A stretch of 64,000 nucleotides of DNA from Sorangium cellulosum (GCF_004135735.1 NZ_CP012670.1:8999501-9063500); one strand, 5' to 3'. Positions 54,668-64,000 are shown, numbered from the stretch's first letter. Program-made: numbers and translations. The notes: generated from the letters alone by a model not told the origin.

Positions 54668-54900
54668 GGCACCGACATCGCCGCTTGTCGCCCTTCATCG
54701 CGCTTTTCGTGCGATCACCGCCAGCGCGCCGCGGGCGCCCCGCGGCCCCCTGATGGCGGGCGCGGCGCGGCGCGCGCACCACCGTGCCATGAGGGCGGAC
54801 GACCTTGTCGGGTTCGCGCTTCCGCTGGAACCATGTATGCTCGTCTTGGCTTACTCGCATTCTGCCGCGCACGTTGCGGCATCGATCCGCCGCCCGGTCC

Positions 54901-57900
54901 ATGGCCCCGCTCGATCTGCACGCCGAGGAGCCGAACCTCGTAGATACCGCCGCGGCGCGGATCGGGACGCCCCTGAACGCCAAGTGGCGGCTCGATGATC
55001 TGCTGGGCGTGGGCGGGATGGGGGCGGTGTTCGCCGCGACCCACCGCAGGGGCTCGCGCGCCGCGGTCAAGGTCCTCCACATCGAGTTCGCGCGCAACGC
55101 CGAGCTGCGCGACCGCTTCCTGCGCGAGGGCAAGATCGCGAACAAGGTCGACCACCCGGCGCGCGTCGCCGTGCTCGAGGACGACCTCAGCGACCGCGGC
55201 GAGCCGTTCCTCGTCATGGAGCTGCTCACCGGCACCACCCTCCAGCGGCTCGCGAGCGGCGCCGGCGGCACCCTCCCCCTCGACCAGGTGCTGCCCGTCT
55301 TCGACGTCGTGCTCGATCTGCTCGAGAAGTGCCACTCGATCGGCATCGTCCACCGCGACATCAAGCCGGCGAACATCTTCGTGACGAGCGCCGGGCACGT
55401 GAAGGTCCTCGATTTCGGCATCGCCCGGATGCGCGACCCCGAGCGGCAGGCGACGCGCGCGGGCATCACGTTCGGCACCCCGGCGTTCATGTCGCCCGAG
55501 CAGGCCATGGGCGTCTCCGGCATCGACGGCCGGTCGGATCTCTGGTCGGTCGGCGCGAGCCTCTTCACGCTCCTGTCGGGCAAGCGGCTCAACCGCGGCC
55601 GGAGCGAGTCCGAGTCGTACTTCCTCGCGGCCACGCAGACCGCGCCGTCGATCGCGACGGAGGCGCCCGACCTGCCGGTCGAGATCGTGGCGTTCGTCGA
55701 CAAGGCGCTCGCCTTCGAGCGCGGCGGCCGCTTCCAGAGCGCCGCGGCGATGCGCGGCGAGCTCCGCCGGCTGATCGCCGCGCACGCCTCCGGCCAGCTC
55801 ACGCCCTCGCGCGAGCGGAAGGCGCCGCGCGTCCTGGTCCGCGGCAACGACGCGATCGACGAGGAGAGCGAGCCCCAGCCCCTGGCCCTCGTCGAGCAGA
55901 CGTGCCAGCGGCTGGTCGCCATCTGGAAGCTGCTCGCGCTCGCGCTCGGCAACATCCGCCAGTACGGGTGGAACCACCCCCACGTGAACAAGGGCATCCA
56001 CTTCGCGTTCGACGAGATCACGCGCACGCTGTCGCACAACCCGCTCGGCGTCCGCTGGGAGGTCACCCCGAACGCGTTCACCGCCGGCGGCCAGCCGATC
56101 TGGCAGCCCGATCGGCCGCCCTTCGACCGCATCCCCTACCAGCTCTTCGCCGACGGCATCCGGAAGATCCAGATCAAGGCCGGCGTCACCGAGGCCGAGC
56201 TCCGCGACTTCGCCGCCATCCTGCTCCGCGACCAGCGGTTCGGCCTCGGCGAGGACGACGACGCGGTGACGGCGCTCTGGGATCGCCGCTTCGAGCACAT
56301 CGCCTACATGGCGATCGACCAGTTCGCCGACGGCGACATGGAGCAGGAGGAGTTCGAGGAGCAGTGCCGCGAGATCGCGGTCGGCGCGCGCGCCCTCGCG
56401 CAGATCGAGAGCCTCTGGGACGAGAGCTCGCTCGCGGGCAGGGCGCTCCAGAGGAACGTCGAGGCCGCGCTCGCGGACGCGGGCGCGGCCGCCTCGGCGC
56501 TCGCCATCGATCCTTTGACCCGGAGCACGCTCAGCGCCCAGGTCGCGCTGCCCGCGGAGCAGTGGAGCGAGCGCTACATGGACGCGCTCGTCGACGGCTA
56601 CGTGGACGCCGCCCGGCACGGCGACCTCGACCTCCTGACCTCGGCGCTCACCGCGTGGACCGCCGACCAGATCGTCCTGCACAGCTACGAGCTCGCGTTC
56701 GAGGTGCAGGCGATGCTCCGGCGCGCGTTCGCCGGGCGGCTCGACGAGGTCCAGCGCGCCGCGGCGGGGCGGGGCGGCGAGGGCGCGCCGCGGCTCTCGC
56801 GGCGCGAGGTCGACCGGACGCTCGCGCAGGCGATGTTCCCGGTCGAGGCGCTGAAGGCGATCCTCGACGACCTCGCGACGGCTCACCCCGAGGAGGCGGC
56901 CGCCGCGGGCCCCGGCGCCGCGGCCGCGGGCCCCGGCGCGCACGGCGGCGCGGGCGCCGCGGCCGCCGCCGGCGCCGCGCCGGGCGGCGCGGCCGCGGGC
57001 CCCGGCGCGCACGGCGGCGCGGGGCGGAGCGTCGCGCCGCTCGATCCCGCCATCGTCGACGGGCTGGCCCACGCGCTCGAGGCGCTCGAGGACGGCTCGC
57101 TCTTCAGCGCCGCCTGCCAGTGCCACGGCGCGGTGCAGTCCGAGCGCCTGCGCGAGATCCTGCTCGCGTACATGCGGCGGTGGGCGCCCGGCCGGGAGGC
57201 GGAGCTCGCGCACCTCCTCGCGCGCGCCCAGGTCCCCCTCGCCCTGACGCTCGTCCAGCTGCTCGGGCAGCTCAGGACGCCCGAGGCGTTCGCCGCGCTG
57301 GAGGCCGGCTTCGCGAGCCCGCACGTCGAGGTGCGCATCAGCGCGCTCGCCGAGATCCCGGACGCCACGGGGCCCGACGGCGCGCCGGGCACGGGCGCCA
57401 CCGCCGAGCGCGTCCGGGAGGAGCTGCAGAAGCTGCTCGACGACCCCGCGCCGCCGGTGCGCCGCGAGGCCCTGCGCATGATCGGCAAGCTCGGCGTCCT
57501 CGCCGCGGGCCCGACGCTCGTGCGGCGGATCCTCTCGACCTCGTTCCACGACCTGCCCGGGACCGAGCGCCGGCAGTGGCTCGAGACCGTCGCGCAGCTC
57601 AACCCCGCGCGGGCCGAGAAGCTCGCGATCGAGCTGCTCGAGAAGCGCCAGCTCATCCCGTCGGAGGCGATCGAGCAGACCCGCGAGATGGCCGCGCACT
57701 TCCTCTGCCAGGCGCGGAGCTACGAGGCGCTCCGCGCGGTGAAGGAGGCGACCAAGCCGCGCTGGTGGAACACGCCGCCGGTCCGCGACGCGGCCGCCCG
57801 CGCCGCGGTCACGATCGCCGCGCGCCTCGTCGCGCCGACGCGCCAGAGCGACCGGCCGCTGTCGCACGCGTCGCCGTCGTCGCTGCAGCCGGCCGATCCG

Positions 57901-58404
57901 GGCGGGCCGACCTCGCGCGCGGCGCGCTCGCGCGTACCCGCCTCGGCCCGGCGCTCGAACCCGGGCGTCCCGCTCGGGCTGGAGCCGCTCGAGCCGTGGA
58001 GCACCTCGCGCCCGGGCCTCGCGGGGTCGCAGGGCGGCGACGCCGGGCGGAGCGCCTTCAGGCCCCCGGGGCTCGGCTCCCCCCTGTCCGGCCCGCCCGC
58101 CGCCGGCTCGGTGCCGCCCACCTCGGTGCCGTTCAGCCGGCGCATGCCGCCGCCGCCCTCCGCGGCCTCGTCGTCCAGCCCGACCGCCGCGCCGCCGCCG
58201 ATGGCGCCGCCGGGCGGGCGCCCGGCCTCCCCGCCGCTGTCCCCTGCCCCGCCCTCCGGCGCGCCGCACAGCGCCCGGCAGGGCCCCGCGCCGTACCCGG
58301 TGAACCCGCCCGTCCGTCCGCTCATCGAGCCTGCGCCCGCGGGCGCGGTGACGTCGACGAAGCCGGCGCCTTCCCAGGCGCCTCGGGGCGGGAGGAAGCC
58401 GTGA
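54901..58404 (+). CDS. Ser/Thr kinase with HEAT-like C-terminal region
   Basis: 1167 aa. Kinase domain 30-290: GVGGMGAVF loop, K57, HRDIKPANI (151-159), DFG (171-173), MSPEQA. It continues into a large helical region (310-650), an Ala/Gly-rich linker around 665-705, HEAT-like helices (LREILLAYM, VRREALRMIGKLG) and a Pro/Ser-rich tail of ~200 residues. No membrane helix seen. Its stop overlaps the GTG start of the degenerate HD-GYP gene, so kinase and partner are made together. Confidence 0.9.
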   Translation: MAPLDLHAEEPNLVDTAAARIGTPLNAKWRLDDLLGVGGMGAVFAATHRRGSRAAVKVLHIEFARNAELRDRFLREGKIANKVDHPARVAVLEDDLSDRGEPFLVMELLTGTTLQRLASGAGGTLPLDQVLPVFDVVLDLLEKCHSIGIVHRDIKPANIFVTSAGHVKVLDFGIARMRDPERQATRAGITFGTPAFMSPEQAMGVSGIDGRSDLWSVGASLFTLLSGKRLNRGRSESESYFLAATQTAPSIATEAPDLPVEIVAFVDKALAFERGGRFQSAAAMRGELRRLIAAHASGQLTPSRERKAPRVLVRGNDAIDEESEPQPLALVEQTCQRLVAIWKLLALALGNIRQYGWNHPHVNKGIHFAFDEITRTLSHNPLGVRWEVTPNAFTAGGQPIWQPDRPPFDRIPYQLFADGIRKIQIKAGVTEAELRDFAAILLRDQRFGLGEDDDAVTALWDRRFEHIAYMAIDQFADGDMEQEEFEEQCREIAVGARALAQIESLWDESSLAGRALQRNVEAALADAGAAASALAIDPLTRSTLSAQVALPAEQWSERYMDALVDGYVDAARHGDLDLLTSALTAWTADQIVLHSYELAFEVQAMLRRAFAGRLDEVQRAAAGRGGEGAPRLSRREVDRTLAQAMFPVEALKAILDDLATAHPEEAAAAGPGAAAAGPGAHGGAGAAAAAGAAPGGAAAGPGAHGGAGRSVAPLDPAIVDGLAHALEALEDGSLFSAACQCHGAVQSERLREILLAYMRRWAPGREAELAHLLARAQVPLALTLVQLLGQLRTPEAFAALEAGFASPHVEVRISALAEIPDATGPDGAPGTGATAERVREELQKLLDDPAPPVRREALRMIGKLGVLAAGPTLVRRILSTSFHDLPGTERRQWLETVAQLNPARAEKLAIELLEKRQLIPSEAIEQTREMAAHFLCQARSYEALRAVKEATKPRWWNTPPVRDAAARAAVTIAARLVAPTRQSDRPLSHASPSSLQPADPGGPTSRAARSRVPASARRSNPGVPLGLEPLEPWSTSRPGLAGSQGGDAGRSAFRPPGLGSPLSGPPAAGSVPPTSVPFSRRMPPPPSAASSSSPTAAPPPMAPPGGRPASPPLSPAPPSGAPHSARQGPAPYPVNPPVRPLIEPAPAGAVTSTKPAPSQAPRGGRKP

Positions 58405-61310
58405 GCGAGGAGAAGGCCAACCTCACCGAGAGCACCGGCGACACGGCGATCTCGGGCGTGAAGGCGGACGGGCGGCGGCGCGCGGCGCTCGGCCTGGTCC
58501 AGATGCTCTACCGGCTCGCGAAGGCGTGCCTCCTGCACAGCGACTCGAACCAGGCGGTGCTGTCGCTCGTCCCGTCGGCGATCGACAGCATCGTCCAGTT
58601 CTGCGAGCTCTCGGGGACCGAGGCCGCGACCCTGGTGTTCGCGGGCAACACCCTGTTCATCAACGGCCAGATGCTCCGCGCCTCGCGCGAGACGTACGAG
58701 GTGGCGCTGGAGCTCGGCAGCTTCTTCGAGACCTGCGACGTCTCGGAGGTGGTGCTCGACAAGGCGGTCCGGCGCGCCGAGCTCGCGGCGTTCGCCCGCC
58801 TCCTCGCCGACGCGCAGCGCGACCGCAGCAGCGCCGCCCGCCTCGCGCAGTCGAGCCTGCGCGGCGTCCGGGTCCGCAAGCTCACGAACCCCTTCCCCGG
58901 CGGCTCCATCGAGGGCGACGGCACGCGCACCGGCCGCATCAGCCGCACCTACGCGGCGGCGCTCTTGGTGATGCGCGGGTTCTACGCGGGCCTGCGCGCC
59001 GGGGAGGCGGCGCTGCCGCAGCGGGTGAAGCGCGTCGCGCAGAAGCTCGTGGCCGCGGCCGAGGAGGACGCGCGCCTCCTGCTCTCGATCGCCGCGGGCA
59101 AGGTCGCGGATCCGGACGAGGCGGGGCTCAGCGTGTCCACCGCGATCGTCGCGCTGGGCATCGCCCGCCAGCTCACGACCGACCGGCGGATGCTCGGCGG
59201 CCTCGTCACCGCCGCGCTCCTCTACGACGTGAGCCGGCTGCGGCTCACGGGCGCCGTCGCCGGCGCGGCGACCGGCGGCGGGGAGCCGGCGGCGGGCCCG
59301 TTCCTCGAGCGCAGCCTCAGCGAGGACGAGAAGGAGCGGCTGCCGGCCAGCGCGGCCGTGATGCTGACGGCGCTCGGCAAGCTGCACGCGCCGTCGATCA
59401 CGCGCACCGTGATCGCCTACGAGGCGCTCGCGCTGCGGCCCGGCGGCCCGCGGGGCCCGCTCTACGGCGGCCGGCGCAGCCCCACGGTGCTGGCGCGCAT
59501 CCTCGCGGTGGCCCGGCAGTTCACGGAGCTCCGGTCGGCGTCGTTCCCGGTCCTCGACGGCGCGCCGGGCGGCGCGTCGCTCGACGGCGTGCTCCAGCGC
59601 ATGACCACGGGCGCGGAGAGCGCGACCGACCGGGCGATCGGCCGGCTGCTCGTCGGCGCGCTCGGCATCATCCCGACGGGGACGTTCGTGCAGCTCAGCA
59701 CGGGCGAGCTCGGCGTCGTGCTCGCGACGCCGGCGTCGCCCGCGCATTTCGCGCAGCCGCCGGTGCGCCTCCTCTTCGACGAGCAGGGTCAGCGGCTCGC
59801 CGCGCCGGTCGACGTCGATCTCTCGCTGAGGGCGCCGGGCGCGGAGCCGTGCTTCATCGTGCGACCGGCGCAGGTGGAGCCGCACCACGAGCGGGCGATC
59901 CGCGCCGCCTTCGGCTTCGGCGCCGCGAGGTCCTCCGCCGGCGTGGACGCGCGCGCCGCCGCCGCGGGCGTGGACGCGCGCGCCGCCGCGGGCGTCGAGG
60001 CGCGCGTGACCGCCGCGCCGCCGTTCCTGTCCGAGGACGAGGTCCCCGCGACCGAGCCGGGCAACACGCTCGCGTCGCGCGCGCTCCGCCCGGCCGAGGA
60101 GAGCGCGCGCTCGTCCCCGTCGCGCAAGGACGCGGCGTGGCTCGGCAAGCCGCTCGTGGGCGTTGCCCGCGCCGCGCCGTCCTCGCACGGCGCGCAGCCG
60201 AGGCCGCCTGTGTCGGCGGAGCGCCCGGCGCGGGCCGAGCGGGGGCGTGACGAGAACCTCATCTCGACGCAGCCCCCTCCCTCCGCGGCCGCGGCGCACG
60301 CGCCCGCGGTCCCGCCGCCGCCGCGGCTGCCGCGCGACTCGCGGCCGTTCGGGGCGCTCGCGTCCAGCAGGTATCCCGCGCCGCCGCCGTCGCGGCGGGC
60401 CGAGCGCCGGGGCGACGCGTCGGCGCCGGACCAGGGCGTGGGCCAGCTCCCGACGATCGGCCCGCCGTCGGGCCCAGCGGTGTCGCGGCGGGCCGGGGAT
60501 TACCGGCTGGGCCCGCCGTCGCGCCGGCTGGATTCCCGGGCCGAGCCGGAGGAGAGCGACTGGAACGACGAGCTGCCGACGATCGATCCGCCGCCACCGC
60601 ACTCGCCGCCGACGTCGCGGAGCCCTTCCTATGTCCCGGAGCCGGTCCCCACCGAGCGCAACGCGCTGCAGGCGCTCGCCGGCCTTTCGCACGGCCCGGG
60701 CCTGGAGGAAGCGGACCTGACCTGGACCGACGAGCTGCCGACGCTGGATCCTCCGCCGCCGAGCACGGAGACGGAGGAGCGGGAGCGCGACCGGCTGCTC
60801 GCGGCCTACCTTGCCGAGCAGACGCCGCTTCCGCTGGCGGCTCATCGCGAGTGGAGCACGACGCCCGGCGCAACGCCTTACGTGGCGGAGACCGAGCACG
60901 GCACGTGGCGCGGCGGGGCGCCGCCCTCGCCCAGCGGGGGGCCGGAGTCGCGCCGTGGGGCGCCACCCTCGCAACGCGGGGCCCAGGAGTCGCGCGATGG
61001 GGCGCCGCCCTCGCAACGCGGGGCCCAGGAGTCGCGCGGTGGAGCGGCGGAGTCGCAGCGCGGGGGGCCGGCGTCGCGCCGTGGGGCGCCGCCCTCGCAA
61101 CGCGGGGCGCCGGCGTCGCGCCGTGGGGCGCCGCCCTCGCAACGCGGGGCGCCGGCGTCGCGCCGTGGGGCGCCGGAGTCGCGCGCGGCCCCGCCGATCA
61201 GCTCGGGCTCGTACGGCGGGTCGCGGCGCCCGCCTCGCGCGCCGATCCCGCGGGAGGAGCCGGAGGACGACGGGTACACCCCGCCGGCGCCGGAGGGGCG
61301 GGACCGGTGA
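58401..61310 (+). CDS. Degenerate HD-GYP-like protein with repetitive tail
   Basis: 969 aa from GTG 58401. The first ~520 residues look like an HD-GYP module with an N-terminal helical part, but the metal HD is YD (LLYDVSRLRL) and the GYP-like segments are not kept; the C-terminal LGIIPTGTFVQLSTGELGVVLA is typical of HD-GYP proteins. It is therefore unlikely to be a c-di-GMP phosphodiesterase, and more likely a binding or scaffold protein. The remaining 450 residues are disordered, Pro/Arg-rich, with repeated DELPT(I/L)DPPPP and RRGAPPSQRGAP units. Coupled to the kinase upstream and to the lipoprotein downstream. Confidence 0.78.
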   Translation: MSEEKANLTESTGDTAISGVKADGRRRAALGLVQMLYRLAKACLLHSDSNQAVLSLVPSAIDSIVQFCELSGTEAATLVFAGNTLFINGQMLRASRETYEVALELGSFFETCDVSEVVLDKAVRRAELAAFARLLADAQRDRSSAARLAQSSLRGVRVRKLTNPFPGGSIEGDGTRTGRISRTYAAALLVMRGFYAGLRAGEAALPQRVKRVAQKLVAAAEEDARLLLSIAAGKVADPDEAGLSVSTAIVALGIARQLTTDRRMLGGLVTAALLYDVSRLRLTGAVAGAATGGGEPAAGPFLERSLSEDEKERLPASAAVMLTALGKLHAPSITRTVIAYEALALRPGGPRGPLYGGRRSPTVLARILAVARQFTELRSASFPVLDGAPGGASLDGVLQRMTTGAESATDRAIGRLLVGALGIIPTGTFVQLSTGELGVVLATPASPAHFAQPPVRLLFDEQGQRLAAPVDVDLSLRAPGAEPCFIVRPAQVEPHHERAIRAAFGFGAARSSAGVDARAAAAGVDARAAAGVEARVTAAPPFLSEDEVPATEPGNTLASRALRPAEESARSSPSRKDAAWLGKPLVGVARAAPSSHGAQPRPPVSAERPARAERGRDENLISTQPPPSAAAAHAPAVPPPPRLPRDSRPFGALASSRYPAPPPSRRAERRGDASAPDQGVGQLPTIGPPSGPAVSRRAGDYRLGPPSRRLDSRAEPEESDWNDELPTIDPPPPHSPPTSRSPSYVPEPVPTERNALQALAGLSHGPGLEEADLTWTDELPTLDPPPPSTETEERERDRLLAAYLAEQTPLPLAAHREWSTTPGATPYVAETEHGTWRGGAPPSPSGGPESRRGAPPSQRGAQESRDGAPPSQRGAQESRGGAAESQRGGPASRRGAPPSQRGAPASRRGAPPSQRGAPASRRGAPESRAAPPISSGSYGGSRRPPRAPIPREEPEDDGYTPPAPEGRDR
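60952..61185. repeat. Coding tandem repeats in HD-GYP-like gene
   Basis: About eight units of ~30 bp (type gcgccgtggggcgccgcc, then ctcgcaacgcgg) encode RRGAPPSQRGA(P/Q)xS. Several neighbouring units are identical in DNA, so recent slippage or recombination is likely. Confidence 0.87.
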
Positions 61311-61930
61311 TGGACCGGGCCGCTGCGTCTCCTCCGCGCGTCGCGCTCCTCGCGCTGCTGCTCGCGGGGGCGGCGTGCGGCGGCGATCGGGAGACGCCCC
61401 CTCCTCCCGAGGATCCCTGCAAGCTCGGGTTTCTGGGCGAGGAGGGCGAGGACCTCCGGATCGAGGTCATCGCGCTCGGCGCGGACGGCGCGGCGCGCCC
61501 GGTGGGCGACGGCGACGCGCTCGATATCCTCATGCCGCCGCAGGGCGGGCGGGTGGTGTTCCTGGGCGTCCGGGCGACGAACCTGAGCGCCTGCGGCGTG
61601 CAGCTCTCCGGGTCGCTGCGCGACACCGTGTCGGGGCGGGTGATGTCCGAGTCGCGGACGATCAACCTGAATCCGACCGGCGACGGGTGGGGGGCGAGCG
61701 TCGATGTCGACATCTCGACGTTCGCGAACGTGGGAGTCTGCCCGAACAACTGGTCGGGGCGTGACATTTACGATGAGGACTACGAGATCGTGGTCCAGGT
61801 GCGGGACAGGGCCGGCCGGATGGCCAAGGAGACGAGGCGGGTAAGGCCGGCGTGCGGCGAGCCCGGGCTCGAGGTCGAGTGCCGGTGCATCTGCAAGCAC
61901 GGGTATATCCTCGGTGAGGCGTGCGAGTAG
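61310..61930 (+). CDS. Hypothetical lipoprotein of the kinase operon
   Basis: 206 aa. Start overlaps the previous stop as TGATG. Signal peptide LLALLLAGAAC with lipobox. The mature domain looks beta-rich (DLRIEVIALGADG, VVFLGVRATNLS), similar to predicted periplasmic Ig-like domains, and ends in a Cys-rich ECRCICKHGYI. The stop is TAG; the frame stays open for a further 67 codons. Family unknown. It could be the surface element of the kinase/HD-GYP-like unit. Confidence 0.75.
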   Translation: MDRAAASPPRVALLALLLAGAACGGDRETPPPPEDPCKLGFLGEEGEDLRIEVIALGADGAARPVGDGDALDILMPPQGGRVVFLGVRATNLSACGVQLSGSLRDTVSGRVMSESRTINLNPTGDGWGASVDVDISTFANVGVCPNNWSGRDIYDEDYEIVVQVRDRAGRMAKETRRVRPACGEPGLEVECRCICKHGYILGEACE

Positions 61931-62560
61931 GCGGAGCAGGCGGCAGGCGGGGGCTCCGCTGCCCCGGAGGACATCCCGTGGGGCGAAGCAACGAGCTATC
62001 GAGTCAGGAGGTACCCACTTTGCACCTGCTCCGGGATCATGGGCACGGAGGACTTCGACACCCATCCAGACGGCCATCACGGGATGACGCCATGGCTCGC
62101 GAGCTACATCACCTCGCAGCGGCAGGCCTGTCCGTGACGCCCCGCACGGCTCGCTCTCCTGCAACTGGGCGGGCGCGATCGGGAGCGCCCCCGAGATGCT
62201 CTGCGTTCGCAACGATCCCTGAGGCGACCTCCTCCCCTCCCCTCCCCACCCGGCGCGACGGGCTCAGCCCCTGGCCGCTGTAGCGCTGACGCGCTCGCCC
62301 TCTCGAACGACATGTCCGGACTCCCCGGGGATGGCGATTGAAGGGGGGGGCGCCGATCATCTTCAATTTTCCGGCAGGAGCGCAAAATCGAAAAAAGCAG
62401 AACGTTCAGAATATGTCAAGGACCGATCGACACGCCCCCTCCAGACCCTGGAAGATCTCTGACGCGATGCGCCTTCGGCCCGGGAAATTACACCATATCG
62501 ACAATTTAACGCCAATGTTCCCCCGATGCGCGGGAAGTGTATCCAGAACGTTTCGGCACG
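61931..62560. other. Intergenic region before gdhA
   Basis: 630 bp. The first 204 bp are an in-frame continuation of the lipoprotein gene after its TAG stop. 62337-62560 is unusually AT-rich for this DNA and should hold the glutamate dehydrogenase promoter. Confidence 0.5.
62337..62367. promoter_or_regulatory. Inverted repeat upstream of gdhA
   Basis: ATTGAAG (62337-62343) and CTTCAAT (62361-62367) surround a G-run and cgccgat. Could be an operator or a terminator for the upstream operon, as TTTT follows. Confidence 0.45.
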
Positions 62561-63961
62561 ATGTCGACGACGACTTCCCCGCGCGCCGCGCCGGTGTATA
62601 CCCGACGCGACATGGTGCATTTGGACGAAAAAGTAGAGCCTCTCTTCGAGCAGATCGTTCGCCGCAACCCCGGCGAGGCAGAGTTCCACCAGGCGGTCCG
62701 TGAGGTCCTCGAGTCCCTCGGCCCGGTGCTCTCGAAGCACCCCGAGCTGATGCGGCACAAGATCATCGAGCGCATCTGCGAGCCCGAGCGCCAGGTGATC
62801 TTCCGCGTGCCGTGGGTCGACGACCGCGGCGAGGTGCAGCTCAACCGTGGCTTCCGCGTGCAGGTGAACAGCGCGCTCGGCCCCTACAAGGGCGGCATCC
62901 GCTTCCACCCGACGGTCTACCTCGGGACCATCAAGTTCCTCGGCTTCGAGCAGGTCTTCAAGAACGCGCTCACCGGGATGCCGATCGGCGGCGGCAAGGG
63001 CGGCGCGGACTTCGACCCCAAGGGGAAGTCCGAGGGCGAGATCATGCGCTTCTGCCAGAGCTTCATGACCGAGCTCCACCGCCACCTCGGCGAGTACACC
63101 GACGTGCCGGCGGGCGACATCGGCGTGGGCGAGCGCGAGCTCGGCTACATGTTCGGGCAGTACAAGCGCCTGACGAACCGCTACGAGTCGGGCGTGCTCA
63201 CCGGCAAGGGCCTCGCGTGGGGCGGCTCGCTGGTGCGCCGGGAGGCGACCGGCTACGGCGCCGTCTACTTCGTCGCCGACATGCTGCGGGTGCGCGGCGA
63301 GAAGCTCGCGGACAAGACGTGCGTGGTGTCGGGCTCGGGCAACGTCGCGATCTACGCGACCCAGAAGCTGCAGCAGCTCGGGGCCCAGGTCGTCGCGTGC
63401 TCGGACTCGAGCGGCTACGTGCACGACCCCGACGGCATCGATCTCGCGCTGCTCAAGCAGGTGAAGGAGGTCGAGCGCGCGCGCATCAGCGAGTACGCCA
63501 CGCGGCGCGGCCGGCGCTCGCGCTTCGTGGAGGGCGGCAACGTCTGGGAGGTGCCGTGCCAGATCGCGCTCCCCTGCGCGACGCAGAACGAGCTGAACGG
63601 CCGCGACGCGGCGGCGCTCGTGAAGAACGGCTGTCGCACCGTCGCCGAGGGCGCGAACATGCCCACCACGCCCGAGGGCGTGCGCGTCTTCCTCGAGGCC
63701 GGCGTGGCGTTCGGCCCCGGCAAGGCCGCGAACGCGGGCGGCGTGGCGACCTCGGCGCTCGAGATGCAGCAGAACGCGAGCCGCGACTCGTGGTCGTTCG
63801 AGCACACCGAGGAGCGGCTCGCCGAGATCATGACGAACATCCACCGCACGTGCCACGAGACGGCCGAGGAGCTCGGCGTGCCCGGCAACTACGTGGTGGG
63901 CGCGAACGTCGCGGGGTTCCTGCGGGTCGCGCGCGCGATGATCGCGCTCGGCGTGGTCTGA
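62561..63961 (+). CDS. gdhA: NADP-type glutamate dehydrogenase
   Basis: 466 aa from ATG 62561 (449 aa from ATG 62612, closer to the ~447 aa of E. coli GdhA). It aligns well with bacterial hexameric GdhA: GPYKGGIRFHP, LPIGGGKGG-type lysine region (MPIGGGKGGADFDPKGKS), VPAGDIGVG, TGKGLAWGGS, the NADP fold SGSGNVAIYA, ALPCATQNEL, and NAGGVATSALEMQQN. It makes glutamate from 2-oxoglutarate and ammonium in the cytoplasm. No ribosome site distinguishes the two starts. The complete gene ends 39 bp before the window edge. Confidence 0.96.
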   Translation: MSTTTSPRAAPVYTRRDMVHLDEKVEPLFEQIVRRNPGEAEFHQAVREVLESLGPVLSKHPELMRHKIIERICEPERQVIFRVPWVDDRGEVQLNRGFRVQVNSALGPYKGGIRFHPTVYLGTIKFLGFEQVFKNALTGMPIGGGKGGADFDPKGKSEGEIMRFCQSFMTELHRHLGEYTDVPAGDIGVGERELGYMFGQYKRLTNRYESGVLTGKGLAWGGSLVRREATGYGAVYFVADMLRVRGEKLADKTCVVSGSGNVAIYATQKLQQLGAQVVACSDSSGYVHDPDGIDLALLKQVKEVERARISEYATRRGRRSRFVEGGNVWEVPCQIALPCATQNELNGRDAAALVKNGCRTVAEGANMPTTPEGVRVFLEAGVAFGPGKAANAGGVATSALEMQQNASRDSWSFEHTEERLAEIMTNIHRTCHETAEELGVPGNYVVGANVAGFLRVARAMIALGVV

Positions 63962-64000
63962 CGGCCGGCCGCGAACGCGTACCCGATCTCGCAGGGGCGG

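Noticed and set aside
51109..54753. Alternative plus-strand frame over the WD40 gene
   Set aside because: Composition is Arg/Ala/Gly-rich without motifs, while the other frame shows a P-loop and regular WD40 units.
57720..61142. A 1140-codon minus-strand frame
   Set aside because: Antisense shadow of the kinase and HD-GYP-like genes; Arg-rich random composition.

Overview
The window is very GC-rich chromosomal DNA from a large-genome bacterium, most likely a Sorangium-type myxobacterium (Myxococcota). The evidence is extreme third-position GC, frequent GTG starts with GTGA or TGATG stop/start overlaps, many lipoproteins, Hanks-type Ser/Thr kinases fused to other modules, a fibro-slime-domain lipoprotein, an FHA-sigma54 activator, a hybrid histidine kinase and Rpn nuclease paralogues. 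No rRNA, tRNA, CRISPR array or phage structural gene was seen.

Layout. 99-5607 (minus): a likely defence pair, a large nuclease-STAND NTPase of Avs-like architecture followed by an overlapping AbiEii-type nucleotidyltransferase. 5895-8563 (minus): a coupled pair, a haem-motif DUF1549-like secreted protein and a lipoprotein. 8630-13529 (minus): a complete BMP-family (nucleoside-type) ABC importer. 13796-15945 (plus): a secreted protein and a tetrahaem cytochrome c lipoprotein. 15946-20785: a repeat-rich accessory region with two near-identical rpn genes and a third rpn copy with an internal deletion; all three carry a 24-bp repeat of varying copy number and a possible internal translation start. 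20970-25965 (minus): a small P-loop kinase and a MacB-like ABC exporter (ATPase, FtsX-type permease, membrane-fusion protein). 26253-31888: a fibro-slime lipoprotein, a membrane protein, an NmrA-like oxidoreductase operon, a Cys-rich lipoprotein and a Tat-exported serine hydrolase. 32151-36432: an FHA-sigma54 activator converging on a kinase/cyclase-like/AAA protein. 36849-44617: a lipoprotein, an ECF41-type sigma factor, and a run of small regulator-plus-enzyme units (XRE/SDR, MarR/serine hydrolase, TetR/SDR), two of them with readable palindromic operators. 44747-50368 (minus): a hybrid histidine kinase overlapping a receiver-HATPase protein, and an orphan MalK-type ATPase. 51125-61930 (plus): a WD40 P-loop protein, then an overlapping three-gene operon of Ser/Thr kinase, degenerate HD-GYP-like protein and lipoprotein. 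62561-63961: NADP-type glutamate dehydrogenase.

The strongest candidates for unusual biology are the nuclease-STAND plus AbiEii operon at the left end and the rpn cluster. In the latter, each copy has a Shine-Dalgarno-like AAGGAGG before an in-frame GTG that would give a separate C-terminal polypeptide, and one copy has lost nearly everything except that C-terminal part. Start codons were chosen by frame, domain start and ribosome-binding sites, and several remain ambiguous as noted.
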